Assembly: GCA_034440455.1 (NCBI GenBank) | Contig: JAWXCB010000033.1 | Coordinates: 31,597-95,596, forward strand | Reading direction: 5' to 3' | DNA length: 64,000 nucleotides | Origin: JAWXCB01 sp034440455 | GTDB lineage: Bacteria > Bacteroidota > Bacteroidia > Chitinophagales > CAIOSU01 | In this document: positions 16,731 to 23,833 of the stretch, piece by piece | How the letters are laid out: each line of letters opens with the position of its first letter | Numbering within the stretch: position 1 is the first letter of the stretch | Translations under genes and position numbers: made by a program | The notes under the pieces: generated by a model | Told to the model about the DNA's origin: nothing | Databases searched by the model: none | The model's input: the letters and a program-made list of their open reading frames with translations, nothing else

Positions 16731-17624
16731 CTACTTCAAAAAATCCGGTTGCCGGAAGGAAGGGTTGGGATATTTATAAAAACCTTCTCCTGTTTTAACG
16801 CCCAGTTTTCCGGCATCAACATATTCCTTCAGCCACTTGGCAAAGCGAACGCTCTTTTCATCGCGGTAGGCTTTGGTAACGTGCCACACGGTGTCAATGC
16901 CGATGGTGTCCATCAGCCCGAAAGGACCAATAGTAGTTTGCATGTTTGCCATCCACGAGCGGTCAATATTTTCGATGCTTGCTACACCGCCCGTTACTAA
17001 CGCCCCCGACATGCCCATCACCACGCCTAACATGGCGTTGAACACATATCCGTGCGATTCCTTCTCCACCACGATGGGAATTTGGTCGAGCGTTCTGCCC
17101 ATGTCTTTCAGAAATTTCACCACCCAGGGTTCCGTGCCGGGATGCGGCATAATGTCAACTACGTTTGCAAGGAACACATCATGAAAATGATAAGCGCAAA
17201 AGCGCGGAGCGTTGCCTGAATCTTCAGCGAGCCATGAAGGCAGCATGTAAGAGGTATTGGTGGTAATCACAGCATGTCTTGGAAATAAAGGCGCGAATTG
17301 CTGATACAATTCTTTCTTCACCTCCCTGTCTTCCAACACTGATTCGCTGATGAAATCTGCATTTGCAGCAGCCTGTTTTGCATCGGTGGTTACGCTTATT
17401 TTTTGTTTTGCAGCTTCGGCATCTGAAGCCGTGATTTTTTCATCTTTAAACATGGAGGCGAGCAGTTTGCCCTGTATCTTCAATGCTTTTTGCAGCGCAT
17501 CTTCGCTGATGTCATACATTGCCACGTCAAATCCTTTCAGCGCGCTTTGCAGTCCAATGCGCAAGCCCATCGTGCCGCTGCCGATGATAAGCACCTTTTT
17601 TACATCATTCAATTTTAGCTCCAT
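16731..17624 (-). CDS. 3-hydroxyacyl-CoA dehydrogenase (NAD-dependent)
   Basis: The Rossmann nucleotide-binding motif GSGTMGLRIGLQSALKGF is near the start. It is followed by the DFISESVLEDREVKKELYQQ region, TNTSYMLPSWLA and YHFHDVFLANVVDIMPHPGT, all typical of the 3HCDH N-domain. The C-terminal domain follows with SHGYVFNAMLGVVMG and ends at KTGEGFYKYP. It oxidises L-3-hydroxyacyl-CoA, in beta-oxidation or butanoate metabolism. I start at ATG 17624 (MELKLNDVKKVLIIGSGTMG), since the frame can be extended to 17717 but the extra 31 residues have no place in the fold. The gene stands alone. Confidence 0.9.
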   Translation of the reverse strand: MELKLNDVKKVLIIGSGTMGLRIGLQSALKGFDVAMYDISEDALQKALKIQGKLLASMFKDEKITASDAEAAKQKISVTTDAKQAAANADFISESVLEDREVKKELYQQFAPLFPRHAVITTNTSYMLPSWLAEDSGNAPRFCAYHFHDVFLANVVDIMPHPGTEPWVVKFLKDMGRTLDQIPIVVEKESHGYVFNAMLGVVMGMSGALVTGGVASIENIDRSWMANMQTTIGPFGLMDTIGIDTVWHVTKAYRDEKSVRFAKWLKEYVDAGKLGVKTGEGFYKYPNPSFRQPDFLK

Positions 17625-17717
17625 GACTTGTTTGTTTTGAGTCGTGCAAGATAGCAAAGCGCGTTGCAAATCCTCCTTATTTACCTCTCGAAGGCAGGTG
17701 CGGATGGCTTCGCGCAC

Positions 17718-18249
17718 AAGCTAAAGGGGTTAGGGAGATTTGCGCTTCTTTGGTTTCTTTGCCGCCTTCGCTTTTTTTATTGAACTCCAGAGAACGCCTG
17801 TCCTGCGATAAAATTTAGCAAATCTCATTCTGGATTCATGAAGCGAGCAGCAAGGTTGAGCCTTCTTTGAAGTTTAATAATTATACTCTTAGGGAGGCAT
17901 CAGGCGTTCTATTCTTATCACATCTGCTGGGGCTGATAAATGAATCTGCAATTTCCCAACCCTTTCACTCCGCGCCTTTTACGCGCGCTTTTCCAACTGC
18001 CATTACTTTAGCAACACTTTTTTCCTTCAGCAGTTTAATGGAGGTTACCTTCGCGGGCATTTGGAGATGATAAGATATCGCGCCCTTTCAGCTGTTTGCG
18101 CCCGTTCGAATGGATTCATCGGGCGGGCTGCCATATTATGCGCTAATGAAATGGAATACGTACGCCACTACTTTCAATATTTAATTTTTCATTCAATTTC
18201 ATAAGCAATTGAAAAAAGCTCTTTAGCTTTCGGATTCAAAACAAACCCT
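17718..18249. other. 530-nt stretch without a convincing gene
   Basis: Only short open frames occur. A plus-strand frame at 17867-18070 has no recognisable domain, and a 31-codon minus-strand frame near 17965-18060 is lysine-rich. GCCCG/CGGGC flank a short hairpin near 18106-18128. It may be decayed coding DNA. I see no tRNA or other RNA gene. Confidence 0.4.
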
Positions 18250-20511
18250 ATGTTCAGAACCCTGCTCCTTTCTATTCTTGTTTCCAGCACTTCCGCAACC
18301 TTTGCGCAGAAGGGAATCCAATTTGACGGCTTAAATGATTATGTGACCTTCGGCACTGCTTCGGGCTTGGGAAGCAGCGCGTTTACGATTGAAATCTGGT
18401 TCAAACGCACCGGTACAGGCGCAACCACTTCTACGGGCACGGGCGGAGTAACCGCTTATCCCTTGCTGGCGAAAGGTAGAAGCGAATCAGACGGCAGCAC
18501 GAAAGACATGAATTATTTTCTCGGCATTAACACGAGTGGAAAATTAGTTGCCGACTTTGAAGAAGGCGCGGGGCAGGCAACCCCCGGCTTGAATCATCCG
18601 GTAACGGGCATTACCACGATAGTAAACAATACATGGTATCATGCTGCTGCGACTTATGATGGCGCATCATGGAATCTGTATCTCAACGGCAATTTGGAAA
18701 AGACATTAGCTGTCGGACGGCTTCCGCAGTCAGCAAGCATTCAGCACGCGAGTATCGGCAGCGCATTAAACTCAACAGGTTCATCATCAGGAAATTTTAA
18801 AGGAGTGCTTGATGAGGCGCGTGTGTGGAATTATGCAAGAACGCAGGCGCAAATCAGCGCGAGCCGCTCTGCGGAAATCACAGCAACAACAGGACTGGTG
18901 GGCTATTGGAAAATGAACGAAGGCACCGGCACCACCGCTGCAAATACAGGCAGCGCATCTTCAGCAAATGGTTCATTGCGAAACGGACCAACATGGGTTA
19001 CTGGATTTCCCGCAGGCACACCGCCACCCGTAAACAATCCGCCAATAGTAACAATTGTAGCGCCTGCAAATAATGTAACGGGAGTTTCTACCAATGCCAC
19101 ATTGAGCGTGTCAGTAAGCGATGCGCAGGTAACAGCGCTCACGGTCACGTTTTATGCGCGGGCGTGTCCTGCCGTTTCAACAGGCGTTGACTTCACGATT
19201 GTGCCGCTGCCCGACACTCAATATTATACCAGCCACATGAATGGCGGAACGAATTCCATTTACAAAGCGCAGATGCAGTGGGTGGTGAATAACCGCGTGT
19301 CGCAAAACATCGTGTTCGTTGAAGGCTTGGGTGATTGCGTTCAAAATGGCGACAATGGCGGCAACCCGATAGAATGGTTACGCGCTGACACCTCGATGAA
19401 GATTATTGAAAACCCGATAACGACTACGCTCGCGCATGGAATCCCTTACGGAATTAATGTAGGCAATCACGACCAGACACCGGGCGGCTCGTCAAGCGGC
19501 TCTACGAATTCGTTTAATACATACTTCGGGGAAGCGCGTTTTTCAGGACGCGATTATTATGGCGGGCATTACGGCAACAACAATGACAACAGCTATTATT
19601 TATTTTCCGCGAGTGGATTGAATTTCATTGTCATCAATTTTGAATATGCTACTTCAATGAGTTCTGCCGTGTTGACCTGGGCGGATAATCTTTTGAAAAC
19701 GCACAGCAACCGCAGAGGGATTGTTGGCAGTCATTATATTCTGAATTCAAGCGGCACATTTGGCACACAGGGACAAGCGATATACAATGCGCTGAGAAAT
19801 AATCCTAACTTGTTTTTGATGTTGTGCGGGCATAACGATGAAGAAGCGCAAAGACAGGATACATACATCGGGAATACGGTTTACAGCGTGATGTCAGATT
19901 ACCAGGCGCGGACAAAAGGCGGCAACGGCTGGCTGCGTATGATGAAATTCTCGCCCGCGAATAATACGATTTCTGTGAAGACCTATTCCCCAACATTGAA
20001 CCAATATGAAACGGATGCAAACAGCCAGTTCACGCTCAACTACAATATGTCGCCTCCTCCTGCTGCGTTTGCTTCACTCGGTACAAACAGCAATGTTGCT
20101 TCAGGTACAACAACCACAAAATCATACAGCGCTCTTTTGCCAAATACCTGCTACGAGTGGTATGTAATAGTGAGCGATGGCGTGAATAGCATCACAAGTT
20201 CATCTTGGAAGTTCACTACTGGAAGTTCCTCGAATAAAACAACGCTTAATGAAGCAGAGGAAGACGAGTTACAAATAAAAGTGTATCCCAACCCAAGCAG
20301 CACCGGAATTTTTAATGTGAAATATGATAACCTGACGAGCGAAACAACCTACTCTGTTATCAATGCCGCAGGGCAGGAGATTCATGCAGGTGAATTTTCA
20401 GGCAACGGAGGATTAAAGCAACTTGACCTTGCGAATGCAGCCAAAGGCATTTATTTCTTCATCATTAACAGCGCAACCGAACAGAAAGTAGAAAGGATTA
20501 TTGTAGAGTAA
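18250..20511 (+). CDS. Secreted T9SS protein: LamG jellyroll, phosphoesterase nested in an Ig-like domain, C-terminal sorting domain
   Basis: A signal peptide (1-20) is followed by a LamG/concanavalin-like jellyroll at about 25-245 (GIQFDGLNDYVTFG, YLNGNLEKTL, VGYWKMNEGTGT). An Ig/FN3-like fold begins at about 262. From about 317 to 597 it is interrupted by a calcineurin-like phosphoesterase with PDTQYY, EGLGDCVQNGD, NVGNHDQTPG, VGSHYIL and CGHNDEE. The last of these replaces the usual GHxH. The Ig-like fold then resumes (SYSALLPNTCYEWYVIVSDG). The last 80 residues are a T9SS type-A sorting domain (VYPNPSSTGIFNVKYD). The product should be exported and surface-bound. The substrate is unknown. 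Confidence 0.85.
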   Translation: MFRTLLLSILVSSTSATFAQKGIQFDGLNDYVTFGTASGLGSSAFTIEIWFKRTGTGATTSTGTGGVTAYPLLAKGRSESDGSTKDMNYFLGINTSGKLVADFEEGAGQATPGLNHPVTGITTIVNNTWYHAAATYDGASWNLYLNGNLEKTLAVGRLPQSASIQHASIGSALNSTGSSSGNFKGVLDEARVWNYARTQAQISASRSAEITATTGLVGYWKMNEGTGTTAANTGSASSANGSLRNGPTWVTGFPAGTPPPVNNPPIVTIVAPANNVTGVSTNATLSVSVSDAQVTALTVTFYARACPAVSTGVDFTIVPLPDTQYYTSHMNGGTNSIYKAQMQWVVNNRVSQNIVFVEGLGDCVQNGDNGGNPIEWLRADTSMKIIENPITTTLAHGIPYGINVGNHDQTPGGSSSGSTNSFNTYFGEARFSGRDYYGGHYGNNNDNSYYLFSASGLNFIVINFEYATSMSSAVLTWADNLLKTHSNRRGIVGSHYILNSSGTFGTQGQAIYNALRNNPNLFLMLCGHNDEEAQRQDTYIGNTVYSVMSDYQARTKGGNGWLRMMKFSPANNTISVKTYSPTLNQYETDANSQFTLNYNMSPPPAAFASLGTNSNVASGTTTTKSYSALLPNTCYEWYVIVSDGVNSITSSSWKFTTGSSSNKTTLNEAEEDELQIKVYPNPSSTGIFNVKYDNLTSETTYSVINAAGQEIHAGEFSGNGGLKQLDLANAAKGIYFFIINSATEQKVERIIVE

Positions 20512-20571
20512 TTCTTCAGTTCCATTTATCTCGCTTTTGGAGGGAATATACATTACACTTTTCATTTGCAG

Positions 20572-20579
20572 TATCTTTG
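20572..20579 (+). promoter_or_regulatory. Bacteroidetes -7 element TATCTTTG before the MNT gene
   Basis: TATCTTTG matches TAnnTTTG exactly and ends 4 nt before the ATG at 20584. That places the likely transcription start at or next to the start codon, so the mRNA may be leaderless. Confidence 0.5.
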
Positions 20580-20583
20580 TTGC

Positions 20584-20905
20584 ATGAGTAGTGCAGAGCA
20601 ACATATTCTTCAACGTATCAAATCAAAAGTGCTGCAAAAAGACCCGCAGGCAGAAGTGATTTTATTCGGCTCGCGCGCGCGTGGCGATGCCCGTCACGAT
20701 TCTGATTGGGACATCCTTATCTTATTGAACCAATAAGATATCAGGCAGGCGCGTGGAACAAGAATTCAGAGAACAAATTTTTGATGTGGAGCTTGAAACC
20801 GCACAGCCGATTTCCACATTTGTATTTTCAAAGGCTGATTGGGAAGGGAAACATCGCGCAACTCCCTTTTATCATAACATTCAAAAAGAAGGCATCCGGT
20901 TTTAA
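20584..20905 (+). pseudogene. MNT-family nucleotidyltransferase (antitoxin of HEPN-MNT pair), frameshifted
   Basis: The first frame (20584-20736) encodes an intact minimal nucleotidyltransferase core, GSRARGDARHDSDWDI, matching GS-x10-D-x-D, and then stops at TAA right after LILLNQ. The remainder (EFREQIFDVELETAQPISTF, then VFSKADWEGKHRATPFYHN, ending EGIRF) continues in another frame to TAA 20903-20905. Removing one base near 20734 would restore a protein of about 106 residues. The stop overlaps the ATG of the HEPN gene by one base, the coupled arrangement expected of a HEPN-MNT toxin-antitoxin pair. As sequenced, the antitoxin cannot be made in full. Confidence 0.8.
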
Positions 20906-21294
20906 TGTCAGCAGCAAAAGAAGACTATATCGCTTATCGCATTGCCAAGTCAGATGAAGTTTTTGCAGATGAAGCTTTGCTTGCATTGAATAACAGGTGG
21001 AATTCATGCGTCAACAGACTTTATTATTCCAGTTTTTATTTAGTGAGCGCATTGTTGTATCGTTCAGGAATAAAAGCGGATACGCACAATGGCGCTAAAA
21101 CGCAGTTTTTTCAGCACTTTGTAAAAACAGGCGCAGTGCCTGCCGAGCAAGGGAAACTTTATACGCATTTATTCGACTGGAGGCAAGAAAGCGATTATGC
21201 CGACTTTATCGAATTTGATGGACCAACAATAAAACCCATGTTGGAGAAAGTGTCTGCTTTCAATTTACTCCTCAAATCTTTAATTAAGAAGTAG
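20905..21294 (+). CDS. HEPN domain protein (toxin partner of MNT pair), catalytic His replaced by Tyr
   Basis: The protein is 129 residues and helical, with the HEPN signature RLYYSSFYLVSALL at residues 38-51. Active HEPN RNases use R-x4-6-H. Here Arg38 is kept but the position of the histidine is Tyr45, so RNase activity is doubtful. The start overlaps the last base of the MNT gene. In known pairs the MNT enzyme AMPylates a tyrosine in the HEPN toxin to silence it. Since the MNT partner here is broken, a weakened HEPN would explain survival. That is inference. Confidence 0.8.
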   Translation: MSAAKEDYIAYRIAKSDEVFADEALLALNNRWNSCVNRLYYSSFYLVSALLYRSGIKADTHNGAKTQFFQHFVKTGAVPAEQGKLYTHLFDWRQESDYADFIEFDGPTIKPMLEKVSAFNLLLKSLIKK

Positions 21295-21476
21295 CTTTTC
21301 TTATTTCGTAGAATTCTCTCTTTTCGCTTTGTGATTTTCCAAAAGCGAGAGATAGCAGCACTGACAGAACGCGCCACTTTTAGAATTGCAGGAGGATAGA
21401 CTATTTACCTATTGATTGTGAACTATCGTGTATGTGCTGTGCATTTTTTCGCGCTACTTTGCGCTAAACTTCAAAC

Positions 21477-23090
21477 TTGAAACTGCAAACTTCAATTTTC
21501 ATTTTTTCTCTCGCGCTATTTATCGCTTCGTGCAATGGGGATAGCGAATCATCCGATAAAAAAATCTTCCGCTATAATTCCTCTTCAGGCATCACTTCCC
21601 TCGACCCTGCTTTTGCAAAAGACCAGGCGAATATCTGGGCGGTCAACATGCTCTACAGCGGCTTGATTCAATTTGATGAAAACCTGAACATAGAACCATG
21701 TCTTGCAAAAAAATGGAGCATCAGCGATGATGGATTGACCTACACGTTTCATTTGCGCAGTGATGTCTATTTCCACGCTCACGAATTATTTCCCGATGGA
21801 AAAGGCAGAAAAGTGACAGCTACCGATGTTGCTTACAGCCTTCAAAGAATCGTTGACCCCGCAACGGCATCGCCCGGCTTGTGGATTTTCAATGGAAGAG
21901 TTGATGCAGCGCAGCCCTTCACTGCTAAGGATGACACTACGTTTCAAATCAAACTCTTAAAACCGTTTCGACCGATGTTGAGCATCCTCACGATGCAATA
22001 CACGTACATCGTGCCGAAGGAAGTTGCGGAGCATTACGGGAAAGATTTTCGCGTGCATCCTGTCGGCACAGGTCCTTTCAAATTCAAAGTGTGGCAGGAA
22101 AGCGATGTGTTGATTCTCACAAAAAATGAAAACTATTTCGAGCAAGGGTTGCCCTGCCTCGATGGCGTGAAAGTGTCCTTCATTCAAAGCAAGCAAACCG
22201 AATATCTCAACTTTCTGAAAGGCGATTTGGATTTTCTTTCAGGTGTTGACGCGAGCTACATCAATGATTTACTTACACAGGAAGGCGAATTGAAAGAGGA
22301 ACACTCCACAACAATTTCCATGTACAAAACGCCTTATCTAAATTCTGAATATCTTGGCTTTTTGATGGACGACCGCAACGCGAATCTTCCGAACAACCCG
22401 CTCAAAATAAAAGAGGTGCGTCAGGCGATTAACTATGGGTTTGACCGCGAAGCAGTCATTCGGTATTTGCGCAATAGTATTGGAAAGCCTGCAAACTCAG
22501 GCTTTGTGCCATTCGGATTGCCTTCGTTTAATGCGGAGAAAGTGAAAGGCTACAGTCACAATCCCGAAAAAGCAAAACAACTGTTAGTGCAAGCAGGATT
22601 TTCTGGAGGAAAGGGCTTGCCTGAAATTCCGCTCTACACAAGCAAGACGTATGAAGACATCGCAACTTATCTCCAAAGCCAGTTGCGCGACATCGGCATT
22701 CCCGTAAGATTGGAAATTGTGCTGCCCGCGTTTCAGCGCGAGCTGATGTCAAAGTCGCAGGCTCCTTTCTTTCGCGGCTCATGGATTGCCGATTATCCTG
22801 ATGCGGAAAGTTATCTCGCGATGTTTTATAGCAAGCATGGCGCGCCTCCCAACTACACGCGCTTCAGCGATGCGCAATTCGACAACTTGTATGAGCAGGC
22901 GCTCAATGAAAATGACGATGCGCTGCGTTATTCACTTTATCAAAAGATGGACAGCATCCTGATGGAAAATGCGGTGGTCGTTCCATTATTCTATGATGAA
23001 GTAATCCGCTTTGTGCGCAAAGGCGTTGACGGGCTTGAACCCAATGCGATGAATTTGCTCAATGTGAAGCGCGTGAAAATCAGTGAATGA
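21477..23090 (+). CDS. ABC transporter substrate-binding lipoprotein, family 5 (peptide/nickel/oligopeptide type)
   Basis: The first residues KLQTSIFIFSLALFIASCNG contain a lipobox (FIASC), so the mature protein should be lipid-anchored. The rest matches SBP family 5: SGITSLDPAFA, LAKKWSISDDGLTYTFHLRS, VTATDVAYSLQRIVDP, YIVPKEVAEHYG, HPVGTGPFKF, VRQAINYGFDREAVIRYL. At 537 residues it is standard size. It should capture peptides or similar solutes for an ABC importer, but no permease or ATPase is nearby. The likely start is TTG at 21477; no ATG precedes the lipobox at a suitable place. Confidence 0.92.
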   Translation: MKLQTSIFIFSLALFIASCNGDSESSDKKIFRYNSSSGITSLDPAFAKDQANIWAVNMLYSGLIQFDENLNIEPCLAKKWSISDDGLTYTFHLRSDVYFHAHELFPDGKGRKVTATDVAYSLQRIVDPATASPGLWIFNGRVDAAQPFTAKDDTTFQIKLLKPFRPMLSILTMQYTYIVPKEVAEHYGKDFRVHPVGTGPFKFKVWQESDVLILTKNENYFEQGLPCLDGVKVSFIQSKQTEYLNFLKGDLDFLSGVDASYINDLLTQEGELKEEHSTTISMYKTPYLNSEYLGFLMDDRNANLPNNPLKIKEVRQAINYGFDREAVIRYLRNSIGKPANSGFVPFGLPSFNAEKVKGYSHNPEKAKQLLVQAGFSGGKGLPEIPLYTSKTYEDIATYLQSQLRDIGIPVRLEIVLPAFQRELMSKSQAPFFRGSWIADYPDAESYLAMFYSKHGAPPNYTRFSDAQFDNLYEQALNENDDALRYSLYQKMDSILMENAVVVPLFYDEVIRFVRKGVDGLEPNAMNLLNVKRVKISE

Positions 23091-23252
23091 GCCATACCCG
23101 CCATGAGGAGGAGGTATTGGCGCGTACGTATTTCGTTTCTTTATCGTGTCGCTTTAGTGGCGCGGCTCGTCAGAACGGTAATGATATTTATGGAGAAATC
23201 GTCCACAGTCCTCAGTCTTTAGTCCACTTGTCCATCGTTCAACACTCCCTTA

Positions 23253-23282
23253 CTCCCTCTCTCAGGAGGGGCTGGGGTGGAT
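23253..23282. repeat. CCCTCTCC-type hairpin repeat, intergenic copy
   Basis: CTCCCTCTCTCAGGAGGGGCT followed by GGGGTGG shares layout and sequence with the copies at 4093, 24434 and 45330. Confidence 0.65.
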
Positions 23283-23381
23283 TCTTGCTGTTTGCTACTT
23301 GCAGAGCGTGTGCCGCTGCGTCCGGCTTCCCGTTTTTATGCGAAAAAATGACAGTTTTTGCGTAATTGATTGATTATCATA

Positions 23382-23421
23382 CATGAAAGACCTATTCCGC
23401 TAAAGCGGTGGGGCTTTCATG
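23382..23421. repeat. Hairpin CATGAAAG-...-CTTTCATG
   Basis: The outer arms CATGAAAG/CTTTCATG and the inner arms CCGC/GCGG around TAAA form a long imperfect stem. No T-tract follows on the plus strand. It could be a repeat or an RNA structure. Confidence 0.5.
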
Positions 23422-23470
23422 TCTTGGGGCAGCAAATGCAAAATCAAACTTGAACCTTCCTAAAAGAACT

Positions 23471-23548
23471 TGACACTTTCTGAGGTAGTTTCTAAAAAGT
23501 GTCTCGTCCTAAAATAGGTTTACACAAAAACCTAATTTAGGACGAGAC
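23471..23548. mobile_element. Two overlapping inverted repeats, possible joined ends of a lost insertion sequence
   Basis: GACACTTT (23472-23479) faces AAAGTGTC ending at 23503. Overlapping it, GTCTCGTCCTAAAATAGGTTT (21 bp, 23501-23521) faces its complement at 23528-23548 with one mismatch and a 6-nt loop. Long terminal repeats brought face to face with no gene between them suggest a MITE or the collapsed ends of an insertion sequence. It could also be a strong hairpin with another role. Confidence 0.4.
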
Positions 23549-23680
23549 AAAGCAAGATTAAATCTTTCAGCGCTGGCAACAATCACAGCCTCCGCTTGAG
23601 CCTTATATCCTTGAGCGTCCGCTCTTTTTATTAGCGCACCAGCGGACGCTGGGCGAGATACGGTATTTCCAAAAACCACG

Positions 23681-23688
23681 TATCTTTG
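23681..23688 (+). promoter_or_regulatory. Bacteroidetes -7 element TATCTTTG of the aromatic operon
   Basis: The exact TAnnTTTG match lies 17-24 nt before the leader ATG, so transcription would begin near 23694. I see no clear -33 TTTG 19-21 nt upstream. Confidence 0.6.
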
Positions 23689-23704
23689 AACACGAGTTCA
23701 GAAG

Positions 23705-23776
23705 ATGATGTCAAACAACACATTTTATTATTGGTTTTTTAAATCCCCTGCGGGACTTGAATCGGTGTGTTGTTAA
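23705..23776 (+). CDS. Aromatic leader peptide (23 codons) of the attenuator
   Basis: ATG at 23705 (or 23708) opens a 23-codon frame ending TAA 23774-23776. Codons 7-12 are Phe-Tyr-Tyr-Trp-Phe-Phe within NNTFYYWFFK. Six aromatic codons in a row directly before an operon for phenylalanine and tyrosine synthesis is the hallmark of a ribosome-sensing leader. The frame lies wholly between the promoter and the intrinsic terminator at 23801. Low charged tRNA for any of the three aromatic residues would stall the ribosome at 23723-23740. Confidence 0.85.
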   Translation: MMSNNTFYYWFFKSPAGLESVCC

Positions 23777-23808
23777 GCATCTGAAAACAAAACACAAAGG
23801 AAGTCCCG
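23751..23808 (+). promoter_or_regulatory. Antiterminator pairing of the aromatic attenuator
   Basis: CGGGACTT at 23751-23758, inside the leader frame just after the aromatic codons, is perfectly complementary to AAGTCCCG at 23801-23808, the 5' arm of the terminator. A ribosome stalled on the aromatic codons leaves it free to pair. A ribosome reaching the stop codon covers it. A local TCCC/GGGA hairpin (23744-23755) could compete as the 1:2 stem. Confidence 0.75.
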
Positions 23809-23833
23809 GTAAACAACCGGGACTTTTTATTTT
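23801..23833 (+). terminator. Intrinsic terminator (attenuator) directly before pheA
   Basis: The perfect 10-bp stem AAGTCCCGGT / ACCGGGACTT with loop AAACA is followed by TTTTATTTT. It ends immediately before the ATG at 23834, so it would abort transcription of the operon unless the antiterminator forms. Confidence 0.92.

Larger units (their letters stand above)
23091..23680. other. 590-nt intergenic region rich in palindromes, no gene seen
   Basis: It holds a copy of the CCCTCTCC/GGAGGGG repeat (23253-23282), a CATGAAAG/CTTTCATG hairpin (23382-23421), nested inverted repeats at 23471-23548, and AGCGTCCGCT/AGCGGACGCT near 23614-23650. A 92-codon frame at 23087-23365 runs through the repeat and looks fortuitous. 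Confidence 0.6.

Noticed and set aside
18106..18128. GTTCGAAT within a GC-rich hairpin, suggestive of a tRNA T-loop
   Set aside because: No acceptor, D or anticodon stems can be drawn around it.
23087..23365. 92-codon plus-strand frame after the substrate-binding protein
   Set aside because: It runs through a palindromic repeat and has no recognisable fold; its start overlaps the preceding stop by chance.
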